From NCBI GenBank assembly GCA_035527155.1, contig DATLBB010000314.1, positions 1 through 11,760 on the forward strand: a stretch of 11,760 nucleotides of DNA. Direction: 5' to 3'. The notes beneath the pieces are model-generated. The model searched no databases. It saw nothing but the letters and a program-made list of their open reading frames with translations, and was not told the DNA's origin. Position numbers and translations under genes: made by a program. This document shows, piece after piece, positions 5,801 through 11,760 of the stretch (position 1 is its first letter; each line of letters opens with the position of its first letter). The stretch comes from CS2-K091 sp035527155. GTDB lineage: Bacteria; Planctomycetota; Phycisphaerae; Sedimentisphaerales; Anaerobacaceae.

Positions 5801-7537
5801 CTAATTTGTTACAATGCCTTCTGCCTGCGTTATTCTCGCCACTTCCTCCGGTGTCGTTGTTCCTTTAAATATTTTGATCTTGCCGTCCTCCATCAGTGTT
5901 CTCATTCCACTTGCTTTCGCTGCCTTTTTCAATTCTGTAGCAGGTGCCTTTGTAAAGGCCAATTCTCTCAGCTCGTTGTTCATTTCTACCATCTCGAATA
6001 TAGCGATTCGGCCTTTAAAGCCGGTATCCTGACACTTGCTGCATCCTGTTCCCTTGTAGACAGGATGTCTTTCGACATCTTCCGGGTCAATGTTGAGTAA
6101 TCGTAAATGGTATGGGTCGGGATTTTCATCAATTACTTTGCATTTATCGCAAATCACTCTTACAAGTCTCTGTGCCATAATGGCTTGTATTGCGCTGGCT
6201 ACGAGGAACGGCTTAACACCCATATCTATTAGACGTGTAATGGCGCTGGCGGCATCGTTTGTGTGCAGTGTGCTGAACACCAGGTGTCCGGTGAGCGCTG
6301 CCTGAACTGCGATATCTGCAACAGTACCGTCACGAATCTCGCCGATGAGTATGATATTAGGAGCCTGCCGCAGCATTGCCCGCAGAATTCTCTCAAATGT
6401 CAAGTCGATTTCTTCTTTGACCTGAACCTGATTCATGCCGTCGAAGTTGTATTCTACAGGGTCCTCAGCCGTAATAATTTTCTTGTCCGACTTGTTAAGT
6501 TCCTGCAGTGCTGCATACAGCGTTGTGGTTTTACCGCTGCCGGTCGGTCCAGTAACCAAAAAGATTCCGTTCGGCCTTTTGATTATCCGCTGAAATCGTT
6601 CATAATCATCCTGTTCAAAACCCAGTGACTGGATACCGACGTTGACCGCATCCGGCCGTAAAATTCGCAACACTACACTTTCTCCATGGTAGCCCGGCAG
6701 AGCTGAAACACGAAAGTCGATGTCCTGGCCCCCAATCATGCGCTTAATTCGGCCGTCCTGTGGCAATCTTTTTTCGGCAATATCCATACCGGATAAAATT
6801 TTTAGGCGGGTAGTCAGGGGTGCCTGCATATTCTTGGGGATGTTGTCTTTTTCCAGGCAGACACCATCGACACGGTATCGTACGCGTACTCTATCGGTCA
6901 TTGGTTCGACATGGATATCGCTGGCCCGCATATAGTAGGCACTATCTATTATGAGATTTACAAGCCTGATAATGGGACCGTCGTCAACACCGCCTGCAGC
7001 CTGGGCACGAAGGGCTTCTGCCTGTAACTCGTTACTGGCCTCGGCAAGTTCGGCGGCAGTCGCATCAATGCTATGTTTTAGTTTGTCGTCTTCGTCCTTT
7101 TGTCTTTTGTCGAATGACTCTTGTATATAGGCACGAATTCTCGAAGGGCTCGCAAGACGGCAGTCCAATTCGGTATTCAAGCGAAACCGAACCGCGTCCA
7201 TCGCATCTAAATCTAATGGATCACTGATAATCAAATCCATTCTTCCATTGTTCATAGCAAGCGGCAGGACATTATGTCTTCTTATAAGGTCTTCCGGTAT
7301 AAGCTTTAACGTGTCAGGCGTGATGGTAATTTGATCCAGGCTAACGTATTTTAAGCCAAATTGCCTCGCGATTGCCTTGGTTAGGGTGTCTTCGTCGAGC
7401 AGGCCCGATTCGAGCAATACCTGGCCGAGCCGTTTATGATTGGTTTTCGAAGCCTTAATGGCATTGATAAGCGCCTCTTTTTTTACCAGCCCGGCCTTGT
7501 AGAGTATTTCGCCTAAATGTCTGCGTTTTTTTGCCAT
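5801..7537 (-). CDS. pilB: Type IV pilus / type II secretion assembly ATPase PilB/GspE, copy 2
   Basis: This 578-aa assembly ATPase is paralogous to copy 1. Two MshEN-like units (HLGEILYKAG at 7-16 and RLGQVLLESG at 36-45, each followed by a Leu/Gln helix) suggest c-di-GMP binding. Then come ASDIHVEP (205-212), Walker A GPTGSGKT (330-337), Asp box ITAEDPVEY (355-363), Walker B (390-403), His box TLHTNDA (423-429) and C463xxC466 ... C499xxC502. The Walker B stretch reads RQAPNIILIGEIRD: the two Asp of the usual RQDPD are Ala and Asn, although Glu400 is kept. The start is ATG at 7537. An in-frame TTG at 7567 coincides with the predicted transcription start and lacks a ribosome site, whereas AGGG precedes this ATG. 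PilT follows 27 bp downstream, which favours the pilus role and the pilB name, though GspE cannot be excluded. Confidence 0.93.
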   Translation of the reverse strand: MAKKRRHLGEILYKAGLVKKEALINAIKASKTNHKRLGQVLLESGLLDEDTLTKAIARQFGLKYVSLDQITITPDTLKLIPEDLIRRHNVLPLAMNNGRMDLIISDPLDLDAMDAVRFRLNTELDCRLASPSRIRAYIQESFDKRQKDEDDKLKHSIDATAAELAEASNELQAEALRAQAAGGVDDGPIIRLVNLIIDSAYYMRASDIHVEPMTDRVRVRYRVDGVCLEKDNIPKNMQAPLTTRLKILSGMDIAEKRLPQDGRIKRMIGGQDIDFRVSALPGYHGESVVLRILRPDAVNVGIQSLGFEQDDYERFQRIIKRPNGIFLVTGPTGSGKTTTLYAALQELNKSDKKIITAEDPVEYNFDGMNQVQVKEEIDLTFERILRAMLRQAPNIILIGEIRDGTVADIAVQAALTGHLVFSTLHTNDAASAITRLIDMGVKPFLVASAIQAIMAQRLVRVICDKCKVIDENPDPYHLRLLNIDPEDVERHPVYKGTGCSKCQDTGFKGRIAIFEMVEMNNELRELAFTKAPATELKKAAKASGMRTLMEDGKIKIFKGTTTPEEVARITQAEGIVTN

Positions 7538-7573
7538 TTTGCCCTGTAATTTAACTACCACCGGCAAGCTTAT

Positions 7574-7602
7574 ATTATAACATTATTAAAGCAGTTAGTC
7601 AA
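7574..7602 (-). promoter_or_regulatory. Near-consensus sigma70-type promoter for gspE copy 2-pilT
   Basis: TTGACT (7602-7597, 5 of 6) and a perfect TATAAT (7579-7574) are spaced by 17 bp on the minus strand. The -35 hexamer contains the TGA stop of cinA. Transcription should start near 7567, about 30 nt before the ATG at 7537. The spacer resembles that of the gspE1 promoter. Confidence 0.82.
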
Positions 7603-8837
7603 TCCTGCAATTTTAGCCGGAGCATATTCAGGGCTGTTTGTGCTGTTCTAAGTCGTATGGTATCTCTACCGCCGGAGAAAACAAAGCGTTTAGTTTCACA
7701 TCGATTATCGGAATCGATACTAATATATACCAGGCCGACAGGTTTTTGTTCGCTTGCGCCGGCTGGTCCGGCTATACCGGTTATTCCGATTGCAAAGGTT
7801 GTTCCAGCTTTTTTTCTGGCGCCTTGAGCCATAGCCTGGGCGACCTGCTTGCTGACAGCGCCGTGTTTTTCAATCAAATGGGCAGGTACGCCAACTTCGC
7901 TGGTTTTTGCGCTGTTGCTGTAAGTAAACCAACCGTAGGTAAAATATCTACTCGCTCCCGGGATGTCGGTTAGCAGCTTGGCTAAGCAGCCGCCTGTACA
8001 CGATTCAGCCACAGCGATTGTCTTGTTTTGCCGGGCTAATTTTTCACCCACGACTTCAGCTAAAGTCTGTTCCCCTGTGCCGTAAACCAGCTCTCCGAGC
8101 TTATTACGGAGAAATTTTTCGTCTTTTTCGGCCATTTGTTCGGCTGTATCTTTGTTTTCTGCGGTCCCAGTGATTGTCAGGGTGATTACGCCTCGAGAGG
8201 CTGTACTGTTTATGAGCGGATTCCTGCCTCGCTCCATAAGCGGACTGAGTAACTCAGCAATGTTCGACTCGCCTGTTCCGAAACATCTCAGTTTTCGTAT
8301 TACTATAGCTTGCCGACCAGCAAGTCCATGCAGCTCTGGCAGGACCGATTCTTCAAACATTTGCCTCATTTCCGATGGTACGCCGGGCAAAGCAAAGAGC
8401 AATTTTCCTTCTACTTCGGCCATAATGCCCGGTGCTGTGCCGAGATTGTTCGCAAGGGCTTTCGCGCCCGCTGGTATATATGCCTGAATCTTGTTCGTTG
8501 AGGACATTTGCCGATTTCGGCTGGTGAAAAAATCCTGTATCTTCTCCAGAAGTTCCTTTTGCAATTGCAATTCGCTGCCGAGGAACTTCGCAAATGCCTG
8601 TCGGGTCAAATCATCATCAGTCGGGCCGAGTCCGCCGGTTGCCAAAATCAGGTCAGCATCGCTGCTCGCCAGGTTAAATAAGCGAACAATTGAATCTGTG
8701 TCATCACCGACAGTGTAAGAGCTAACGACAGGTATGCCGATTGAAAGCAGTTGTTGGCTTAGAAATGCAGCGTTAGTATCCACCGTCTGACCGCTGAGCA
8801 GCTCGTTACCAATGCTGACAATACTTGCTCTTTTCAT
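7599..8837 (-). CDS. cinA: CinA-family protein: ADP-ribose pyrophosphatase-like domain plus nicotinamide-nucleotide amidase
   Basis: This 412-aa two-domain protein has the length and layout of full CinA. The N-terminal MoCF/COG1058 domain has IGNELLSGQTVDTN (9-22), TGGLGPTDDDLT (67-78) and ALPGVPSEM (149-157). In studied relatives this part hydrolyses ADP-ribose or related NAD breakdown products. The C-terminal PncC domain has VAESCTGG (276-283), YSNSAK (306-311), HGAVS (325-329) and GITGIAGPAG (351-360), and deamidates NMN to NaMN for pyridine-nucleotide recycling. The name recalls competence induction in some Gram-positive bacteria; being next to pilus genes does not by itself prove a competence role here. 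The ATG at 8837 has AGGGG 4 bp upstream. Its last codons overlap the -35 box of the pilus promoter. A gene remnant and a short hairpin precede it. Confidence 0.95.
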   Translation of the reverse strand: MKRASIVSIGNELLSGQTVDTNAAFLSQQLLSIGIPVVSSYTVGDDTDSIVRLFNLASSDADLILATGGLGPTDDDLTRQAFAKFLGSELQLQKELLEKIQDFFTSRNRQMSSTNKIQAYIPAGAKALANNLGTAPGIMAEVEGKLLFALPGVPSEMRQMFEESVLPELHGLAGRQAIVIRKLRCFGTGESNIAELLSPLMERGRNPLINSTASRGVITLTITGTAENKDTAEQMAEKDEKFLRNKLGELVYGTGEQTLAEVVGEKLARQNKTIAVAESCTGGCLAKLLTDIPGASRYFTYGWFTYSNSAKTSEVGVPAHLIEKHGAVSKQVAQAMAQGARKKAGTTFAIGITGIAGPAGASEQKPVGLVYISIDSDNRCETKRFVFSGGRDTIRLRTAQTALNMLRLKLQD

Positions 8838-8854
8838 AAGCCCCTAATCCCTAT

Positions 8855-8899
8855 TTATTTGCCAAAAGCTTCATAAAGAAATTTGGCAGCATTTGTAGA
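8855..8899 (-). pseudogene. C-terminal remnant of a probable glycosyltransferase gene (copy B)
   Basis: Directly after the methyltransferase stop, and in its frame, come 14 codons (STNAAKFLYEAFGK) and TAA. The last 12 codons match the end of the remnant at 9591-9735: NAAKFLYEAFGK against NAARFLYETYGK. The base differences are either silent or give K/R, A/T and F/Y, which is the pattern of two related proteins rather than noise. Nothing of the rest of the gene survives here. Arms TGCCAAA/TTTGGCA (8860-8866 and 8882-8888) can also form a 7-bp hairpin, without a proper T tract. The identity of the parent gene is inferred only from the other copy. Confidence 0.5.
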
Positions 8900-9601
8900 T
8901 TACCAAATTCCGGGAAGAAGTCTATACTTAACCGTTCCGGCATATTCGGCGTAGCCATTCAGCTCGGTCTGGAGCGTCTTATCTTCCAATGAAGTACGGA
9001 TGATCAACACAAGACCGGCAATTCCCGCTGGGATCAATCCGTAAACAGAACCAATAATGAGTGGTGCTGATACGGCCCACAAAATTGCTCCAACATAACC
9101 GGGATGTCTTACCATTTTATAAGGCCCGGTTGTTATTACCTTATGGCCTCTGTCTTTTTGGATACGGACGGTTGTTTCAAAATGTGTGTTTACTATCATA
9201 GCCCAATGAACAAGAGTAGAGCCGACAATAAATAAGACAATACCTGCAATTGTAAAATTAATGCCAAGGTATGACCATTGAAACCTTATATCCAATCCAA
9301 TTACGACGGGAAGAATATAAAAGCCCGTGATGCCAAATGCAAACACCAGGAATTTGTCCCATCGTTTGGTATCGGTTTTTTTCTTCCACTGGCCCCTATG
9401 GTTTAGAAGCTCAGGATTGACTTTGCCCACAAGCGTTATGCCTCCAAACATGCCAACAAAACTTACGACAAGGTAAACCCATGCCCGAGGTATGTTAATA
9501 TGGCCTGCTGAGACAAACAGGAGCGTCCCTTGTATAAAAGGGCCGAGAAAGGTCCCGACAATAATTTTGATTCCGGATTTTTTAAGTTTTTTATTTCCCA
9601 T
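8900..9601 (-). CDS. Isoprenylcysteine carboxyl methyltransferase-like membrane protein
   Basis: This is a ~233-aa integral membrane protein with hydrophobic segments near residues 11-31, 40-58, 85-103, 112-133 and 173-202. The C-terminal half carries the ICMT/PEMT-type SAM-binding signature: TTGPYKMVRHPGYVG (157-171), then RTSLEDKTL (202-210) and the ending YAEYAGTVKYRLLPGIW. Bacterial members methylate mostly unknown substrates such as lipids, isoprenoids or small molecules; the substrate here is unknown. No start has a good ribosome site. I prefer ATG 9601 (MGNKKLKKSG) because the in-frame ATGs at 9610 and 9628 would place the N-terminus over the C-terminal codons of the upstream gene remnant. 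With 9601 the overlap with the remnant stop is 11 bp, normal for an operon. Related remnants flank it on both sides, so it may have been a passenger between two related genes. Confidence 0.82.
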   Translation of the reverse strand: MGNKKLKKSGIKIIVGTFLGPFIQGTLLFVSAGHINIPRAWVYLVVSFVGMFGGITLVGKVNPELLNHRGQWKKKTDTKRWDKFLVFAFGITGFYILPVVIGLDIRFQWSYLGINFTIAGIVLFIVGSTLVHWAMIVNTHFETTVRIQKDRGHKVITTGPYKMVRHPGYVGAILWAVSAPLIIGSVYGLIPAGIAGLVLIIRTSLEDKTLQTELNGYAEYAGTVKYRLLPGIW

Positions 9602-9735
9602 ACGTTTCATAAAGAAATCGGGCGGCATTTTTCGGGCCGTCCCATTTTTCCAATTGCTTTTGCTTTGGCAATTTCGAGCATCCGGCCGGTTTCGGCAAGA
9701 TTATAACCCGCTACCGCAAAAATAAGTGTTCTCAT
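9591..9735 (-). pseudogene. Internally deleted glycosyltransferase-like gene remnant (copy A)
   Basis: ATG at 9735 starts a frame reading MRTLIFAVAGYNLAETGR and then MLEIAKA, which looks like the opening of a GT-B type glycosyltransferase (first Rossmann strand, then the NLAE..RMLEIA helix). Within about 10 codons the sense is lost. In the frame shifted by one, a convincing C-terminus appears: LEKWDGPKNAARFLYETYGK and TAA at 9593-9591. A normal enzyme has several hundred residues between these parts, so the middle was deleted, with the junction near 9645-9661. Its end overlaps the methyltransferase start, as in an intact operon. The family is inferred from style without a search. The 80 bp before it (9736-9815) hold only a tandem TCCGGG-ATGAG-TCCGGG motif. 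Confidence 0.5.
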
Positions 9736-9815
9736 AGCTTGGTAAATCCGGGATGAGTCCGGGCTTCTAACTCAACTGACGCCCGCCTTAACCATATAAT
9801 CGTTTTACTCAAGGC

Positions 9816-10634
9816 TTAGGCTCTCGTCTTACCGCCCGAAACGTTTATGACCGTACCGTGAATGTAGCCACTCCGGTCGGAGGCCAAAAAGCATACCGTG
9901 TTGGCAACTTCGGTTAGTTTGCCACTTCTTCCCAAAGGAATAGCAGCCTTCTTATACCTTTCCCGCAGTTCTTTGATGGTGATTCCGCGCGTGTAGGCCA
10001 GTGCACGTTCGTACTCTTCGGACCGCAGCGCGGTCGCTTCGAGTATCCCCGGGGCCACGCCGACGACCCTGACATTGTGCCTGCCGAGTTCCTTTGCCCA
10101 GGATCGGGTCAGATTGTAAATGGCTGCCTTCGTCGCGGCGTAGACGCTTTGACCTTCCGAGCCTTCCATACCTGACTCCGAAGCCATATTTATAATAACC
10201 CCTCCCCTGCCTGATTTAATCATCACCCTTGCAACAGCCTGTGCACACAGAAAGACCCCCTTTTGATTTATTAGAACGACCTTGTCCCAAATCTCCTCGG
10301 TCAACTCCTCTTTGCCTGCCGGGTCGACAAGCAGCCTCGGGATGTTTATCCCCGCATTGTTGACCAGTATATCAACGCTGCCAAAGGTATCGAGAGTCGC
10401 CTGTAACATAGCATCGACGCTTTCTTTGCTGGTCACATCGGTCGCTGTAGTAATATGATTGCCGCCGAATTTGCTCTTCAAATCGGAAACGACTTGTTTC
10501 GCGCCTTCTTCATTTATATCAGCAACAACAACGTTTGCGCCGGCCTCGGCTAATCCTTCGCAGACAGCCCTGCCCAGACCACAAGCACCTCCGGTAACGA
10601 TTGCGACTTTACCTTCAAGATTAAGCCAACTCAT
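9816..10634 (-). CDS. SDR oxidoreductase, sorbitol-6-phosphate 2-dehydrogenase-like
   Basis: This 272-aa classical short-chain dehydrogenase/reductase is cytoplasmic. The cofactor motif is TGGACGLG (14-21) and D39 ends the second strand, which indicates NAD preference. NNAG lies at 92-95, with catalytic S152, Y165 and K169 (YAATK) in place. Stretches such as NNAGINIPRLLVDPAGK, INMASESGMEGSEGQS, APGILEATALR, LAYTRGIT and the C-terminal VSGGKTRA closely recall Firmicutes sorbitol-6-phosphate 2-dehydrogenases, which oxidise sorbitol-6-P to fructose-6-P. No PTS sorbitol transporter is visible, so the substrate may be another polyol or its phosphate. The ATG at 10634 has GGAG about 10 bp upstream. 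It follows the zinc dehydrogenase by 37 bp on the same strand, probably as one operon. The general family is certain; the specific substrate is inferred. Confidence 0.88.
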   Translation of the reverse strand: MSWLNLEGKVAIVTGGACGLGRAVCEGLAEAGANVVVADINEEGAKQVVSDLKSKFGGNHITTATDVTSKESVDAMLQATLDTFGSVDILVNNAGINIPRLLVDPAGKEELTEEIWDKVVLINQKGVFLCAQAVARVMIKSGRGGVIINMASESGMEGSEGQSVYAATKAAIYNLTRSWAKELGRHNVRVVGVAPGILEATALRSEEYERALAYTRGITIKELRERYKKAAIPLGRSGKLTEVANTVCFLASDRSGYIHGTVINVSGGKTRA

Positions 10635-10671
10635 TCAGTTCGGTCTCCAAAAGATTATTTTTTACTCACAT

Positions 10672-11706
10672 TTACAGGTCAATCATAGCTTTAATTACAC
10701 CATCACGATAGCCCGCCACCAGGTCGAACGCTTTTTGCGTCTCTTCGAGCGGAAAATGATGGGTTACCATGAAGTCAACACTAACCTGTCCGGTTTCAAT
10801 CAAGTCCAACGTTGCCTGGACACAATGATTCTGGCGGCGGACATAACTTATGGAAAGTTCTTGTCGCTTAAACGTGTCAACATCAAAAGAGATGCGCTCC
10901 TGCCTGGCAGTTCCTATTATGACAAGTCGGCCGCCCGGCTTTAATATGTCAAAGGCCTGGTCCAGCGCCTCTTGTTGGCCGCAGCACTCGAAAACAACGT
11001 CGAGACCGAGCGGTTCAGCAGTGACAATTTCGCTGACGATGTCAACGTGATTAGGATTGCCTGTCCAGTCGGCACCGGCACCTCGTGCGGCCTCAAGACG
11101 CGTATCAATTTTGTCTGTGACATATATTTTGGCGGCCTTTTCAGCTCTTGCGGCCTGCAAAACGCTAAGGCCGATTGGCCCTGTACCAAGGATGGCTATG
11201 TTAGCGTTTTGCGGCACGTGGGCACTCTTGACCGCGTATACACCAATAGAAAAAGGTTCACATAAAGCCGCCTGTTCCAGTGTAATAGCACCGGTGGTTG
11301 GAAAACAGGACTCCTGCGGCATAATAATATACTCGCACAGGCATCCACCCCCCTGCCCGGGGCAGCCGAGGAAACGCAAATCCTGACAGGTATTTTCCCT
11401 GCCAACCCTGCACTGGTCGCACTGGTTGCACCATACTGCGGGGTCGACCGCGACCTGGTCGCCGACTTTAACACGGGTAACTGAGCTGCCGATTGCTTTG
11501 ACAGTGGCTGAGCACTCATGTCCTATTATGAAAGGGTACTCAACAATTTGTCTGCCGATTCGGCCGGTCTCGTAGTAGTGCACGTCGGAGCCGCAGACAC
11601 CCACTATCTCAACTTTTAGAAGAACATCATTGCCCTTTTCGATAGTAGGGTCCGGCACGTTCCTCAACTCCATTTGATTGATGCCGGTCAGTACAACCGC
11701 CTTCAT
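10672..11706 (-). CDS. Zinc-dependent polyol (sorbitol/L-iditol/xylitol-type) dehydrogenase
   Basis: This 344-aa cytoplasmic medium-chain dehydrogenase has the normal length. The catalytic zinc ligands appear as C38 (VCGSDVHYY), H63-E64 (GHECSATV) and E150. The structural zinc site is C93, C96, C99 and C107. The Rossmann motif GTGPIGL (174-180) with D198 suggests NAD. The C-terminal RRQNHC (290-295) and the VTHHFPLEETQKAFDL region fit the sorbitol/iditol/xylitol dehydrogenase branch. It would oxidise a sugar alcohol to a ketose, for example sorbitol to fructose, but threonine or other sec-alcohol substrates are not excluded. The ATG at 11706 is the first good start; GGA lies about 9 bp upstream. 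The SDR follows by 37 bp, suggesting a joint polyol-oxidation unit. The remaining 54 bp to the window end show no confident promoter. Confidence 0.92.
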   Translation of the reverse strand: MKAVVLTGINQMELRNVPDPTIEKGNDVLLKVEIVGVCGSDVHYYETGRIGRQIVEYPFIIGHECSATVKAIGSSVTRVKVGDQVAVDPAVWCNQCDQCRVGRENTCQDLRFLGCPGQGGGCLCEYIIMPQESCFPTTGAITLEQAALCEPFSIGVYAVKSAHVPQNANIAILGTGPIGLSVLQAARAEKAAKIYVTDKIDTRLEAARGAGADWTGNPNHVDIVSEIVTAEPLGLDVVFECCGQQEALDQAFDILKPGGRLVIIGTARQERISFDVDTFKRQELSISYVRRQNHCVQATLDLIETGQVSVDFMVTHHFPLEETQKAFDLVAGYRDGVIKAMIDL

Positions 11707-11760
11707 AGAACTATTCCAAAAAACCGCCTTTTATAAGCTACTAATCTAAAATCAATCCTG

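Noticed and set aside
7538..7567. TTG-initiated extension of gspE copy 2
   Set aside because: The TTG lies at the predicted transcription start, just behind a strong -10 box, and has no ribosome site. The ATG at 7537 gives the normal family N-terminus.
7599..8837. Reading cinA next to pilus genes as a natural-transformation locus
   Set aside because: No comEA, comEC, dprA or recA is present in the window, and CinA is widespread as an NAD-recycling enzyme.
8860..8888. Hairpin between the methyltransferase and cinA as a terminator
   Set aside because: It has only a 7-bp stem with a 15-nt loop, followed by AATAAATA instead of a T tract, and its bases are explained by remnant coding sequence.
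9607..9735. Treating the 42-codon frame from ATG 9735 as an intact small gene or leader peptide
   Set aside because: Its second half makes no sense in this frame, while the adjacent frame contains a constrained C-terminus matched at 8855-8893. A deleted gene explains both.
10459..10944. Open plus-strand frame of 161 codons opposite the two dehydrogenases
   Set aside because: It is antisense to conserved catalytic genes and the encoded protein has no recognisable motif.
11726..11760. Possible promoter for the zinc dehydrogenase (TTGATT ... TATAAA)
   Set aside because: The spacing is only 14 bp, too short for a standard promoter, and the upstream sequence is cut off by the window.

Overview
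The window looks like bacterial chromosome, and every supported gene lies on the minus strand. It is read here from high to low coordinate, which is the direction of transcription. Its content is two polyol-type dehydrogenases, a small membrane methyltransferase set among gene remnants, cinA, and a type IV pilus / type II secretion locus with three secretion ATPases. A multi-ATPase locus with a large GspG-like prepilin (C-terminus ISAGFDGEYGTPDD), followed by a secreted 'VNGSFEDDGY' protein, fits Planctomycetota, perhaps Phycisphaerae. That assignment rests on protein style only, not on a marker gene. Base composition is moderate, with AT-rich spacers.

Layout. (1) 11706-9816: a zinc-dependent sorbitol/iditol-type dehydrogenase and an SDR resembling sorbitol-6-phosphate 2-dehydrogenase, 37 bp apart, probably one polyol-oxidation operon. 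(2) 9735-8855: an isoprenylcysteine-methyltransferase-like membrane protein flanked by two gene remnants. The upstream remnant keeps the start and the last ~20 codons of what looks like a glycosyltransferase. The downstream one keeps only the last ~14 codons of a related gene. (3) 8837-7599: cinA. (4) 7602-4561: a near-consensus sigma70-type promoter whose -35 box contains the cinA stop codon, then gspE/pilB copy 2, pilT and a clear Rho-independent terminator. (5) 4371-1: a second promoter with a perfect TATAAT, then gspE/pilB copy 1, gspF/pilC, a GTG-initiated prepilin and the start of a secreted protein that leaves the window.

How the genes work together. Copies 1 and 2 of GspE/PilB would power assembly of a pseudopilus or pilus on the GspF/PilC platform, using pilin-like subunits such as the 290-aa prepilin. 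PilT would power retraction. The terminator and the two promoters split the locus into an E2-PilT unit and an E1-F-prepilin-secreted protein unit. Both GspE copies carry paired MshEN-like N-terminal repeats, so c-di-GMP control is possible but unproven.

I see no CRISPR array, tRNA, rRNA, insertion sequence or clearly new multi-gene system. The most informative non-routine signals are the two gene remnants around the methyltransferase, the octaproline/G8 tract in the prepilin, the matched promoters, and the nested hairpin in front of gspF.
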